Below, piece by piece: positions 9,707 to 22,843 of a DNA stretch of 64,000 nucleotides. The notes under the pieces are model-generated. The model ran no database searches and had not been told where the DNA came from. It worked only from the letters and a program-made list of their open reading frames with translations. Each line of letters begins with the position of its first letter. Positions within the stretch are counted from its first letter, which is position 1. Source of the DNA: Ceratorhiza oryzae-sativae (Eukaryota; Basidiomycota; Agaricomycetes; Cantharellales; Ceratobasidiaceae); assembly GCA_030998015.1 (NCBI GenBank), contig JARWMV010000237.1:496001-560000 (forward strand), read 5' to 3'. Position numbers and translations under genes: made by a program.

Positions 9707-12023
9707 TCAAGCTTGAGGGTCTTGAGGTTTGTGTGGCTGGGCCTTGTGGAAGTTTTTGAGCATTTCTGGAGCATTGGCCAAGTCTTTGTATGTCTGCCAG
9801 GTGTGCTCATCATATCCCAACCATTTGACCAGGTATTCAATCGTGCATTTTTGGCAGTTTTCTCTTGAGTTGATAACCTGTTCTACCTTGTATTCTATGT
9901 TGCCCTCTGGGGTAATAATTGGTGGGGGTTGTGGGGCTTCTTGTTCAAAAGGGTCCTCCTTTTTCAGGCTGAGCAGGGATATGTGGAAAACTGGGTGTAT
10001 TCTCATGGTTACTGGTAGGTCTAGTTTGTAAGCATGGGTGCCATATTTTGCAACCACTTTGAAAGGCCCAATGTGCTTGTTCGACAGTTTCTTGGACAGC
10101 CTTTGTGTTCAGATATTTCATGCATCCAGCCAGACCTTATCCCCTACTTTAATATTCTCAGGAGACCAATGTTTCCTATCATAGTACAGTTTCATTGTTT
10201 CTTGGGCCAGGTCTAATGCTGCCTGTAGTTCATTGTGTCCCTTTTTGAGCCATTCTGCATGTTCTTCTACCATTGGAAGTGAGGCCTTGGTTTTGTCCCC
10301 TACAGTGAACCTTGGATGGAACCCATAGTTTACAAAGAATGGGGTTTTCCCAGTGGATGTGTTTACCCTGTTGTTGTATGCAAATTCTGCCAGGGGCAAT
10401 AGTGAGGCCCAGTCGTCCTGTCTATCTGATATGTAATGTCTCAGGTATCCTTCAACCACTTGGTTTGCCCTTTCAGACTGTCTGTCAGTTTGGGGATGGT
10501 ATGCTGTTGAGTACAAGGGTTTGATGTCCAAGTGTTTGTATAACTGTCTTAGGAACTGTGAGGCAAAGTTTGGTCCTCAATTGGAGATGGTTTTCCTTGG
10601 TAGGCCATGTAGCTTCCAAACATAGGTGATGAATAGGTTTGCATGGTCCTTGGCTGATGCTTCTGACTGGGTGGGGATGAAGTGGACCATTTTTGTCAGC
10701 TGGTCTACTATTGTGAATATTGCATCAAAACCCTCTGATGGCAGCAGTCCTGTGATGAGGTCATAGGTGATTTCCTCCCATGGTTTCTCAGGTGCTGCGA
10801 TGGGGTTCAGTAGTCCTGGGGGTAGTGCATTGCTATGTTTGTTCTGTATGCACAATTCACAGTGAGCTATGTATTCATTGACTGTTTTCTTCATAGACAA
10901 CCAGGTGAATTTCCTACTGATTAGTTCCATGGTTCTGAATTGTCCTGGGTGACCTGAGGCTGGGTTGTCATGGCAGCTCTCTAGTACAAGTTTACAGAGT
11001 TTCTTGTCTTGTGGTACATAGATGCAGCCTTTGAATTGTAGCAGGCCCTCATCCCACTCCCAGTCTTTGACTTTTTTGTTTTTCTCTAATGCTTCAATGA
11101 CCTTGGTCAGTCACCTGTCACCTGGGATTGCATCACAGATGAGTTGTTCTAGGTCATGGTCTGGGGTAATTTCCTCTGCCCAGAGTTCTGAAAGCTGCAA
11201 AAGATTTTCCAGTTTGAGTAGAGCTTGGCTCTCACCCCCCCCTTCTGGCAGGTGCTGTGAGAGTCTTGACAAGATATCTGCTCTCCCATTCTTTGCTCCT
11301 TGGATGTACAGGATTTTGAAGTTGAACCTGGACAAGAACTCATGCCATCATGCAACCTGTCCACTTAGTGGTCAGTTTGTCTTCCAATATTCCAGATTTT
11401 TGTGGTCTGAAATGATCTGGATTGGGTGTTCTGATCCTTCTAATAAGTGGTGCCAATGTTTTAGCACTTTTACAATTGCCAGCATTTCCTTTGACAGGTA
11501 GCTGACTGGGTGTAGTAGGCTGTCTTCTCCATATTGCATAAGTACTACTCCTGTGGCATATCCTGAGGCATCTGACTTGATGTAGAATGGCTTCAACTGG
11601 TCTGGTTGGACCAGGAGTGGTGCTTCTGTGAGTTTCTGCTTAAGCATTTGGAAGGCCTCTTCTCACTCCTCTGTCCATTCCCATTTTGTGTCCTTCTCAT
11701 ACCCTTACAAGGTTGAATCCCCATTTCAGGTCCAGTTTGGTAAATAATTTAGCCTCCCACAGGGTTTTGATTAGGTCTTGGATCTTTGGTAGTGGGTATG
11801 CATTTGGGACAGTCATACTGTTCAACCTCTGGTAGTCAATGCACATGTGCAGTTTCCCATTCTTCTTTTTGACCATTGGTGATTTAGATGGCCAGATGTG
11901 GCCATTCCTTAGTTGCCTGTCCAGGGTTTTGCACAGCTTGGCATCTTCCTTTATTCCCATGCTGTAGACAGGTCTGTGGCCAATTTTGGCATCTGGTTTA
12001 AGGTCCACTCCAAAGTCCCATTC
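9707..12023 (-). pseudogene. GyA1 pol, 3' part (RT fragment, RNase H, integrase, chromodomain)
   Basis: Reading from 12023 leftward: the start of reverse transcriptase (VKKKNGKLHMCIDYQRLN, KWGFNLVRV), then a jump to the segment before RNase H. Compared with GyA3, about 0.48 kb including the catalytic YxDD is missing near 11700. RNase H (SDASGYATG), the integrase zinc region, the integrase core (STAYHPQTDRQSERANQ) and a chromodomain (EYLVKWLGYDEHTW) follow. Frames are broken by several stops and shifts. GyB inserted at the 12023 end and duplicated CATTC. Confidence 0.85.
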
Positions 12024-12539
12024 TGTCATGGCCTAGACCATGACACAGATTTTATTATAATTTTCCTATATTTTACATCTCTCTTTCTCATATTTTTGGA
12101 CAAGTCCCATTTAATCAGATATATGCATAGAATTACTTACATGATCACGTGACCTTGTTGTTGTTTACATTCTGTTTGTACCTTCTGGAATATTCTGTTA
12201 TGTGGCACCATTCTTACATTGTACAATAGTTGTCTTGCACCATATGTGTATTTGATATAGCTCATTGTATGAATATATAAGGGAGAGTCTGAGAGCCTGA
12301 AGCCTCAGAACTCGACCTCCTGTCGTATCCCCTCTACTACCTGTGTGACATACAGTCCATAGTCCCTGCCCAGTCCTCTTAAGGACAAGTGCACCTACTT
12401 CTACATCCTTGCATCTTATCACACCCTCACTGCACGTCCTACCTTAGACATTGTCAGTACAGCCTCTGGCATTGCTGCCCATAGGCTTGTCATTGCCACT
12501 TAGGTGTTTGATGTTACCCCTCAGGTTGTAGCTCTGACA
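12024..12539 (+). repeat. GyB 5' LTR
   Basis: The LTR runs TGTCATGGCC...GCTCTGACA, 516 bp. TATA box TATATAA at 12274-12280. The sequence AGAACTCGACCT at 12307-12318, 33 bp from the TATA start, is the probable transcript 5' end. About 20 differences from the 3' LTR, mostly CG against TG or CA. Confidence 0.9.
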
Positions 12540-12906
12540 TTAGGTTGAGTTCTTCCTCATCACTCAGGATTGAGACATACCCCTGTACTAGCCTACTGTG
12601 AAATGGAGAAAGGCTTGGACCACATAATAATCAAAAGTGGAAAGAGACTATCCAGTAACAGGTGTCTACAAGGCAGATGGTACCTATTGCCCAACCCTAG
12701 GACTCTTGTCCATCACCACACGTGTTGCAGACAGCAAAACACCCGCTTGCAAAGAAAACACTCTATATCACACCCACCAACAGCTTGTTGATTAGCAGTA
12801 GTTATTGACCAACACTAGGTGTCAGAGCAGCCACAGTGTTTGAGAGTGAAAATCCCAGCTTCAAGAGCACCTACCATATATATCCATCCCACTTCCTTTT
12901 TTAGCT
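12540..12906 (+). other. GyB leader with primer-binding site
   Basis: It starts TTAGGTTGAGTTCTTCC. AGGTTGAGTTCT pairs with the LTR sequence at 12307-12318 except for one C-to-T change that leaves a G-U pair. No accessory reading frame is evident here, unlike the leader of the GyA family. Confidence 0.6.
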
Positions 12907-14223
12907 ATGTCTGCACCAAACCCCACTCCCACCTGGATTCAGTTCGATGCCACCCAGATTCAAGTACCCACCAATCTAGCCGATCTATTAGCATTTACCC
13001 ACACAATCAAAGACATGCTGATCACTATAAATAACAATCTTGCAGTATTCATCAATCAACAGTCAGCTGAACTTTCCACTATCAACACCACTCTCCAGAA
13101 CCACGATACAGGCATATCTAACCTTGAAACAAACATAGTTGCGCTCCAGGCTGCAGTCCAAGCACCTGGCACAAGTACCTCTGTCACACATACTTGAGCA
13201 CCCAAGTTATTGGTGCCTGCCAAATTCAATGGTTCAGATAAAAACAAAGCAGTATCCTTCAGGGTTGTGGTGGCCCATTATTTGCAGACTTCTTATCCTT
13301 CTGCAACTGCTGATGAGCAGATCGCCTACATCATCTCCTGCCTGGATGGCAAAGCCCACGAGTGGCTGGAACCCTATTTGGAAGACAACGTTATTAATGG
13401 CAATCCAGTCACTTGGCTTCATAATGTCAATGATTTCTGGACCCAATTTAACACTCACTGGAATGTCGCCAACAAGACCAAAAATTTCAGGGTGAAATTC
13501 AAATCACTCAAACAAAAGAATTTGGTCCAAGAATACTTCAAGGACTTCCAGACATATTCCCAGGGTCTCAGCTACAATGACATGTCTCTTTGTGATCATT
13601 TCTATGATGGTCTCATGGTCAAAATCAAGGAGTTCCTTGTGGCCCAAGACTACAACCACATGGCTGCCAATGTCACTTTGCAAACTCTTGCAGACAAGGC
13701 ACTCAGAATTGATCAGCATATTGAGTTGTTCCAGGCCCAAAACCCATCCTCCAAATCCCCTTCCTCTTCCAATGTGGCTAGCACCTCCACCAAAGCTTCC
13801 ACCTCTACATCAGCAGCTCCTCCCAAAGGCCAGGCCAGGGAAAAGATGTCTGTTGGGGAAAAGGTGTACACACTTGGTCTGGATGGTAAGGTGTGCAAAG
13901 GAACAATTTCAGCTATAAATCACAATGCCAAAGGGCAGTCAATTCCCATGATCAAATGGAATGACAGATCTTCTGAAGAAACTACATTTAAACAGATCCA
14001 AAAAGATTCACATCTGATCATTGTCACTCCCTCAGCTCCTACCCTGGCTAAAGGTTCTGGTCCTGGACCCATGGATCTAGATTCAGCTGGGAAAGGAAAA
14101 AAGCCTGTTATATGCAGCACTTGTGGTGGTCGTGGCCATTATTCCAGTGCTTGTCCCTCCAAACCCTATTCTGGGCAAGCCGCTTCCCTTTCTGGTGATG
14201 AGTTGGAAAACGAGGATGCTTGA
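12907..14223 (+). pseudogene. GyB gag, one in-frame TGA
   Basis: About 438 codons in one frame, broken only by TGA at 13195-13197. GyC has Arg at this site (STRAPK), so the change is CGA to TGA. The N-terminal part is predicted helical; a conserved retrotransposon gag core (VPAKFNG, EWLEPYLE, YFKDFQTYSQGL) follows. A CCHC knuckle CX2CX4HX4C (CSTCGGRGHYSSAC) lies near the end. The gag stop overlaps the pol frame, which lies in the -1 phase. Confidence 0.85.
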
Positions 14224-17061
14224 ACATTGATGGAGCAAATGTATCAAGCAAAACCTGTACGGACTTTGAGATATATGCTGTAGACAACATGTCCCCTTTG
14301 AATATATATTGTGTTGCATCTCAAGTCCTGTCTGCTCCAGAAAATAAAAGCATCAACCATATGCAAACCATGCATGGTTGGGCAATGATTGACTCAGGTG
14401 CATCCTCATGCTTTATACACCCATGCCTAGTCAAACAATATCAAATACCCACTTATAAAAAGAAAAATCCAAAAAGATTAAAAGTTATTGATGGTCATGA
14501 AATCTCTTCTGGTATTGTTGATACAGAATGTGTTTTTATTTTAGAAATAGGTAGTCATAAAGAACAATTGGTTTGTAATGTAGCAGACATAGGCAGACAC
14601 ACTTTAGTACTAGGAATGTCATGGCTCAAATTACATAATCCAAATATTGACTGGCCAAATAAACATGTTACCTTTGACTCAAACTTTTGTATAAAAAATT
14701 GTGTTCCTGCTTCTAATGTAGTTCTTGGCAATGTTGGTGGTGTTGTTGACCCATTTGATGAAAACCTAGGAGGTGTCAAGGCTTACCAACCTCCTGAAGG
14801 CATCCCTAGGGACCCTGGAGGTGTCGTGGTGTCAAAACCACTTGAAGGCATCCCAGAGGAACTCCAAGACTATGTGGACATATTTTCTGAGGACAAAGTG
14901 ACAGAGTTACCTCCTCACCATCCATATGACCTTGAGATAGTCCTCAAGGATCAAAATGCACCAGTAAAAGGACTGGTATACCCCCTTCACCCTTCAGATG
15001 ACGAGGAATTAAGGAGAATACTCAAAGAGCAGCTGGATAAAGGGTTGATCAGGTGCTCCAAATCACAATACAGCTCTCCAGTAATCTTTGTTCCTAAAAA
15101 GAATGGCAAAAGAAGGATGTGTGTTGATTATTGCTCACTTAATTCCAACACAGTATGAAATGCGTACCCCATACCTCTCATTTCCACCTTGGTAGAGAAA
15201 TTGAGAGGAGCATGTGTATTCACAACTCTGGATCTTAAATCTGGCTATAATCTGGTCAGAATTAAAGAAGGAGATGAATGTAAAACAGTGTTTAAAACGA
15301 AATACAGTCTATTTGAATACTTGGTCATGCCTTTCAGTTTTTGTAATGCTCCAGCCACATTCCAGAACTTCATGAACAAGATCTTCAGGGATCTACTAGA
15401 TGTGTCAGTTATAGTATACCTTGATGACATACTTATATTTTCCAAAAACCCTGAGGATCACATGAAGCATGTTCAGGAGGTGTTATCCCGACTTAGGAAA
15501 CACCAGCTATAGTGCAACCTGGAAAAATGTGTCTTCAATGCTTCTGAAGTGGAATACCTAGGTGTAATTGCCAACAGCAAAGGAGTCAAAACAGACCCTA
15601 AAAAGGTCACGGAAGTGGTTAATTGGGAAACACCATGTACTGTAAAGGAAGTGCAGGAAGCACTAGGGTTTTTCAACTACTATCACCGCTTCATAGAGGA
15701 CTTTGCAGGACGAGCTTGGCCTATGTACCAGCTCTTGCATAAAGATGTCCCTTGGTGATGGGGTAAGAATGAGGAAGCATCTTTCCAAATTCTGAAAAAA
15801 GCACTAGTCGAATCTCCTGTCTTAATCCAACCAGACATCACAAAGGAATTTATACTGGAATGTGATGCATCCAACTTTGCCACTGGAGCTATTCTTAACC
15901 AGTATGGCAAAGATGGTAAATTACATCTGGTAGCCTTCTACTCTAAAACTCTATCACCAGCCAAACGAAACTATGATATACATGATAAAGAGTTACTGGC
16001 TATGATACAAGCATTCAAAGAGTGGCATCACTTGCTCAAAGGATCTGAAATCCCTGTCTTGGTACTCTCAGACCACAAAAATCTAGAGTTCTTCCAGACA
16101 AAAAGGGACCTAAACCAGAGACAAGCAAGGTGGATGGGCTTCCTGGCCAACTACAATTACAGAATCAAGTACAGAAAAGGGGCACAAAATGGAAAAGCTG
16201 ATATACTATCTTGACAAGAGTCACTTTGGAGAGAGGCAGCTAAAGAGGGGGGTGAAACCCCACTGCTTATCAGCCCTGAGCTTTTCATTTTGGCAATTCT
16301 CACTGACCATTCCCTCAATGATCTAATCAGGGATGTGTTACCAGATGATAAGACCATATCAAAGATTCTAAAGTCCCTCGAGGAGAACATTCCAGTTAAA
16401 GGCTGGCGTCTAGAAGATGACTTATTGTACTACCACAACTGCATATACGTACCAAATGAGTCAGAAATCAGACAAGTAGTCATAGAAAGCTGGCATGACA
16501 ATCCTGCAGCAGGGCATCCAGGGCATTTCAGGACACTAGATCTCCTATCTCAAGATTACTATTGGTCTGGAATGAAAAAATCCATTGTTAATTATATTCA
16601 GGCATGCAACTTGTGTATCCAGAACAAACATTCAAATCAAGCCCCTCCTGGTCTCCTACAACCCATAGACTTACCAAATAAACCCCAGGAGGAGATCACC
16701 TATGACTTGATCACTGGATTACCAATGTCAGAAGGATATGATGCAATACTCACAGTGGTGGACTGATTCTCAAAAATGGTACACTTTATCCCCACACACT
16801 TGGGAGCCACTGCAGTAGGCGTTGCAAATCTATTCATAAACTTTGTCTGGAAACTACATGGATTACCCTGAAAAACCATATCTGACCAAGGCCCTAACTT
16901 CAATGCCAAATTCCTTCGCCAACTGTACAAATGCCTAAACATTGAACCACATTACTCTACAGCATACTGACCACAGGTTGATGGGCAAAGCAAAAGACTA
17001 AACCAATTCATCAAAATATATCTTTGTCACTACGTAAATCATAGACAGATGGATTGGGTAG

Positions 17062-17579
17062 TGTAAAGGTCACGCCCACATGACTAAGGCCAAACGCTTG
17101 TGAGGCGATGGCGGACCTATAGGCTATAACAGCTGGAGGTCAAACCACAACGTCTAAGGTTGGACGCGCAGGGAGCGAGGGGTTTGGAGTGATGAGATGC
17201 AGGGGATAGAGTAGGGGCACTTGTTGCAAAGGCAACTGGGCAAATACCAAATGGCGTGGTGACCACTGGTGAGAAACTGGATGGTAGAACAGGAGGTCGA
17301 GTTCTGAGGCTTAAGGCTCCCAGACTCTCCCTTATATATTCATGGCTGAGGCAGTACAAATCAAATACCAGGACCAATGAGAAGCTAACAGTGCCATGTC
17401 ACTACAGAATATTCCAGTAACACCAAACATTGAGTCAACAACAACAAGGTCACATGACATGAAGGTAAATAAACTGCATATATCTGAATAAACGGGACTT
17501 GTCCAAAACATTGTAAAAAGGAAGTTATAAAATATAGAAAATTCATAATAAAATCGTGCTCATGGTCTAGGCCATGACA
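17062..17579 (-). repeat. GyC 3' LTR
   Basis: The 518-bp repeat is followed by CTTCCCCCCCATTAAGG, the complement of the polypurine tract. Differences from 22844-23361 are about a dozen, all transitions and mostly at CpG (acgcttg/acacttg, gacgcgcag/gacatgcag). Confidence 0.92.
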
Positions 17580-17617
17580 CTTCCCCCCCATTAAGGCCCA
17601 GGTGTGTCAGGGTGATC

Positions 17618-18369
17618 TCAGTGGAAATTGGATAATGCTTCTGGTGCATTCTTGAGATGGGCTTTAGGTTCCCAACTATTTTCTTCTGCGCCATAGCCTT
17701 TCCAGCTGACATAATATTCGAGTCTCCGACCGACTTTGCGTGAGTCCAGGATACGCTCCACTTCATATTGTTCCTCTCCCTCAGGGGTTACTACTGTGGG
17801 TACTGGGACAGGGTCCCTTTGGTAATTGTCCACTGGTTTAGGATACAGAAGGGCAGTATGGAAAACCGGGTATACTTTCATGGATTTGGGCAAATCCAAT
17901 TTAAATGTATATTTCCGATTTGTTCAACGACCTTGTAGGGACCGAAGCACCTATTATCCAACTTCTTGGATGGTCGGATGGTTTTGATATTTGATCTGTC
18001 TAAGAAAACCTTTGAGCCTACTTCGATCTTGGTTGCCTCATGATGCTTCCGGTTGTAGTATTCTGAGTACGTGTGATTTGCAATTGTGAGTGCAGCCTTG
18101 GCCTCTTCATGGATAGTTTTGAGGTGATCGGCATATTCATCAGCTTGAGGGACACTGCTTCCTTTGGTATTTCCGACTGTAAAGTCTGGATTGTAGCCAT
18201 AGCAGGCAAAGAACAGAGTATGTTTTGATCCAGCGTGTTTCCCATTGTTATATGTGAATTCCCCAAGAGGTAGCGCAGCAACCCAGTCCGTCTGCTGATG
18301 GTTTATATAATGACGCAGATAGATTTTGATGAACTGGTTGAGTCTTTCACTTTGACTGTCTACCTGTGG
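17618..18369 (-). pseudogene. GyC pol 3' end: integrase C-terminal part and chromodomain
   Basis: This continues the GyC pol frame beyond the TGA at 18370-18372: PQVDSQSERLNQ, EFTYNNGKHAGSKH and IEVGSKVFLDRSN, then a 1-bp deletion near 17910 (compared with GyB), then a chromodomain reading YYVSWKGYGAEENSWEP. It ends at the TGA after the SNFH residues. Confidence 0.8.
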
Positions 18370-21083
18370 TCAGTAGGCTGTGGAATAATGTGGCTCTATA
18401 CCGAGGCGACTGTATACTTGGCATAGGAATTTGGCATTGAAGTTGGGGCTGCAGTCAGAGATTGTTTTTCGGGGAAGTCCATGTAGTTTCCAGACAAAGT
18501 TTACAAACAGGTTTGCGACATCTACCGCAGTGGTGTTTGAGTGAGTTGGTATAAAGTGCACCATCTTTGATAAACAATCAACCACTGTGAGTATTGCGTC
18601 ATAACCTTCAGACATTGGCAATCCAACAATCAGGTCATAAGTGATTTCCTCCCAGGGTTTATTGGGTAAGTCTATAGGTTGGAGTAAACCCGGAGGAGCC
18701 TGATTTGAGTGCTTGTTGCGGATGCATGAGTCGCATGCCTGGACATATTTGACAATGGACTTTTTCATTCCCGACCAATAGTAATCCCTCGATACGAGAT
18801 CTAAGGTTCGGAAGTGCCCTGGGTGCCCTGCTGCAGGATTGTCATGCCGGCTTTCTATTACTGCACATCTGATTTCTAACTCGCTTGGTACATAGATTCG
18901 GTCATGATAGTACAGCAAGTCATTTTCAAGACACCAGCCTTTAACTGGAATGTTTTCCTCGAGGGACTTGAGGATCTTGGATACGGACTTATCATCTGGT
19001 AACACATCCCTTATCATGTCATTGAGGGAGTGGTCAGTCAGAATTGCTGAAATGAAAAGCTCAGGGCTGATAAGCAGCAGGATTTCACCCCCCTCTTTAA
19101 GTGCCTGTTCCCGGAGGTCTTCTCGGTGGGAGAGGATGTCTGCTTTGCCATTTTGTGCCCCTGAGCAGTATTTGATCCTATAATTATAATCGGCTAGGAA
19201 TCCCATCCACCTTGCTTGTCTTCGATTCAGTTCCCTTTTTGTCTGGAAGAATTCTAAGTTCTTATGATCCGACAGCACTTTAATCGGGATTACTGATCCT
19301 TCGAGCAGGTGACGCCACTCTTTGAATGCCCTTATCATTGCCAGCAACTCTTTGTCATGTATATTGTAGTTATGTTCAGCTGGTGATAGGGTTTTGGAAT
19401 AAAATGCCACTGGATGTAGTTTTCCGTCCTTGCCTAACTGGTTGAGGATTGCACCAGTGGTGTAGTCAGAAGCGTCACATTCCAGGGTGAATTCCTTGGT
19501 GACGTCAGGTTGGATGAGGATAGGGGATTCTACTAGGGCTCTTTTAAGAATGTTAAATGAGCTTTCTTGTTTTGACCCCACTGCCAAGGATTTTCTTTGT
19601 GGAGTAATTGGTAGAGCGGATATGCTCATCCAGCAAAGTCCTCAATGAATTTGCGGTAGTAGTTCACGAATCCTAGGAATTCCTGAATGCCTTTCATGGT
19701 TTTTGGTGTTGCCCAATTCACCACTTCTGTGATTTTTGCCGGGTTAGCTTGGACTCCTTCACCGTTAGCGATGACGCCTAGATATTCCACTTCAGGAGCA
19801 TTGAACACACATTTAGACAAGTTGCAGTATAGTTGATGAAGCCTTAATCGGCATAGTACTTCTGCGACATGCTTGGCATGATCCTCCGAGTTTTTCGAGA
19901 ATATAAGGATGTCGTCTAGGTATACAATTACGTAGACGTCTAGGATATCTTGGAAGATTTCATTCATGAAGTTTTGGAACGCGGCCGGAGCATTGCATAG
20001 TCCAAACGGCATTACCAGGTATTCGAACAGACTGTACTTTGTTTTGAATGCGGTTTTCCATTCGTCGCCTTCCTTAATCCGAACAAGATTATAACCCCAT
20101 TTCAGATCCAAGGTAGTGAAAACTTGTGCACCCCGTAATTTTTCCACCAACATAGATATTAGTGGAATGGGGTACGAGTTTTTAACTGTATTTCCATTAA
20201 GCGCACAATAGTCGACACACATCCTCCTTTTGCCATTCTTTTTGGGTACGAAGATCACCAGGGAGCTATAACGTGACTTGGATGGTCTAATTAATCCTTT
20301 GTCAAGCTGCTCTTTGAGTATCCGGCGAAGTTCTTCATCATCCAAAGGGCGTAAGGGATATATGGGTCCTTTCACTGGTTTTTGGGGATCTTGGAGGACT
20401 ATCTCCAGATCATATGGACCATGGGGAGGTAATTCCATCACCACATCATCATCTGCAAAAACATCCAAATAGTCTCGGTATTCGACTGGGATGCCTTCAA
20501 GTGGTTTTGAAGCCACGACACCTCCAGGGTCCCTTTGGATGCCTTCAAGAGGTTGGAATACCTCGACACCTCCAAGGTCAGATTCAAACGGATCCGAATG
20601 ACCACCAATATTACCAAAGACTACATTTGACATGGGAACACAATTTTTAATACAAAAGGCAGAATTAAAATCCACACGTTTTATAGGCCAGTCAATATGA
20701 GGATTATGTAACTTGAGCCATGACATTCCTAGTACTAAACTATGTCTACCTATGTCTGCTACGTTACAAACCAACTGCTCTTTATGACTACCAATTTCTA
20801 ATATAAATGTACATTCCGAATCGACAAGTCTGGAACTAATTTCACGACCATCAATAACTTTTAATTTTTTTGGGTTTTTCTTTTTATAAGTTGGTATATT
20901 GTATTCTGAGACAAGGCGTGGGTGGATGAAGCAAGATGAAGCTCCTGAATCTATCATGGCCCATCCATGCAGTCTCTTCATATGATTCAAGCTTTTACTA
21001 TCAGGAGCGGTCTGGACTGGAGATGCGATGAAAAATATATTTAAAGGAGACATGTTATCTACAGCATAAATTTCCAAGTCCAT
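18370..21083 (-). pseudogene. GyC pol: protease, RT, RNase H, integrase core
   Basis: The segment 21083-19626 holds protease (MIDSGASSCF), reverse transcriptase ([20 protein letters not shown]) and runs to FIEDFAG, then TGA where GyB reads Arg. A 1-bp deletion near 19575 relative to GyB moves the frame to 19629-18370, which holds RNase H (ECDASDYTTGA), the HHCC region (GHPGHFR, CDSCIRNKH) and the integrase core up to HYSTAY, where another TGA occurs. The two long frames look like separate genes but are one pol with a stop and a shift. Confidence 0.88.
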
Positions 21084-21118
21084 GTTTGGTTCCTCTGAGA
21101 CGCTTGCTCCATCTGCGT

Positions 21119-22453
21119 TCAGAGGTCCTCGTTTTCCGACTCCTCATCAGATAAAGTGGCGCCTTGCCCTGAATAGGGTTTGGATGGGCAGGTGCTTGCG
21201 ATATGGCCTCTTCCTCCACAGTTATTGCAAATAAGCAGCTTTTTCCCTTTGCCCGCTGAGTCAAGATCCATGGGTCCTGGACCTGATCCTTTAGTGAGTT
21301 GGGGAGCCAGAGGAGCGACGACAATCGGATGGGAATCTTTTTTGATTGCATTAAAAGTGGATTCTTCAGATGTCCCATCATTCCATTTGATCATTGGTAC
21401 GTTCTTGCCTTTACTGTTTTTGGAGATAGCCGAAATGGTTCCTTTATGAGCCTTTCCATCAACAATTGTATACACCTTTTCCCCAACGGACAGTTTTTCC
21501 CTGGCTGAGCCTGTGGGAGCTGCTGTCGATGGTGAAGTGTTACTCTTGGATCCGGAGGTATTTGTATTGGAGGATGTGCCTGACGACTTATTCTGGGCCT
21601 GGAACTGCTCTAAGCGCTGATCAATTTTAAGTGCTTTGTCCACCAAAATAGGTAGCGTGACAGTATCGGCAGAATGATCGAAGTCTTGCGCCATAAGCAT
21701 TTCCTTGATTTTGACCATGAGCCCATCGTAGAAGAAGTCGCGCAAGGACGTGTCGTTGTAACCCAAGTTCTGACTGTACATCTGGAAGTCTTTGTAATAT
21801 TCTTGGACCGATTTGGTTTGTCTGAGCACCTTGAATTTGGCGTGGAAGTTTTCAGTCTTGTTTGCAACATTCCAGCAAGAGTTGAACTGATTCCAAAACT
21901 GATTAACATCATGCAACCATGGAATCGGGGTGTTTTGGACGACGTCCTGCTCGAGATATGGCTCTAACCAGTCATGGGCCTTGCCGTCGAGGCACGAGAT
22001 AATGAATGCAACCTGCTCATCAACCGTAGTGTTAGGGTAGGAGGTGCGCAGGTAGTGGGTAACCGCAACCCTGAAGGAAACCGCCTTATTTTTGTCCAAG
22101 CCATCAAACTTGGCAGGGGATGAGAGTTTGGGCGCACGAGTAGAAGCACCACCAGAACGACCACCAGCTGTAGGAATCGTGGCCATAACCCGGACCATGT
22201 TGGTTTCCAGGGCTGTGACACTTTGATCGATGGCTTGGTGATTTTGGTTTGAGGTGGCGAGATCCGCACCTGTGACCATCATAAATTCCTGGAGATTATG
22301 ATTGATTGCAATCAAAACATGTTTGATATCCGCATAGAATCGCGGTACATCAGATTTGTCAGCAGGAAGGATGAGGCCATTAGGGTCGACCTGGACATAG
22401 TTTGGCGCAGCGGGCGGAGTGTTGGGAGCGGCAGTATTGGCGGGTTGGGACAT
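21119..22453 (-). CDS. GyC gag
   Basis: An intact 444-residue frame. It has an Ala/Pro-rich N-terminus, the gag core (SPAKFDGLDKNKAVSF, YYKDFQMYSQNLGYN) and one CCHC knuckle (CNNCGGRGHIASTC) about 22 residues from the end. The stop overlaps the start of the pol frame, which is in the -1 phase (ctc tga against ctg aac). Particle protein of the retrotransposon. Confidence 0.9.
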   Translation of the reverse strand: MSQPANTAAPNTPPAAPNYVQVDPNGLILPADKSDVPRFYADIKHVLIAINHNLQEFMMVTGADLATSNQNHQAIDQSVTALETNMVRVMATIPTAGGRSGGASTRAPKLSSPAKFDGLDKNKAVSFRVAVTHYLRTSYPNTTVDEQVAFIISCLDGKAHDWLEPYLEQDVVQNTPIPWLHDVNQFWNQFNSCWNVANKTENFHAKFKVLRQTKSVQEYYKDFQMYSQNLGYNDTSLRDFFYDGLMVKIKEMLMAQDFDHSADTVTLPILVDKALKIDQRLEQFQAQNKSSGTSSNTNTSGSKSNTSPSTAAPTGSAREKLSVGEKVYTIVDGKAHKGTISAISKNSKGKNVPMIKWNDGTSEESTFNAIKKDSHPIVVAPLAPQLTKGSGPGPMDLDSAGKGKKLLICNNCGGRGHIASTCPSKPYSGQGATLSDEESENEDL

Positions 22454-22843
22454 AATGGAAGCTATAATAAAAGAACCTAGAAAGGTAGGGGTGCTCTTGG
22501 GGCTGGGATTTACACATGTTTAATTGCTGCGAGTGCTCTACTACTAGCGTTGAATACTCCCTACTGCTAATCAACAAGCCTTAGACGGGCATGATGTAGA
22601 GCGGGTTTTGTACAAGTGGTAGCTTCACTGACTCAAGTTCAAAGTGAGGGACAAGGGTCCAGCCAAGGGGTGATAATCCATGAAGACCTTATAGACACTG
22701 GTTACTGGATAGAGCTCTGTCACTTTTGATTATTATGTGACTCTCCCTTTCTCTGTTTCACCGTAGGCTAGTATCTAAGCGATTTCTCAATTCCCGAAAT
22801 CTGTAAAAACCTCCTTCAAGCAGTTCGTAAGAACTCGACCTAA

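Noticed and set aside
19626..19629. Two adjacent long minus-strand frames in GyC (485 and 419 codons) with a 4-bp overlap looked like a programmed stop-restart
   Set aside because: Alignment to GyB shows an Arg-to-TGA change and a 1-bp deletion; the overlap is accidental.
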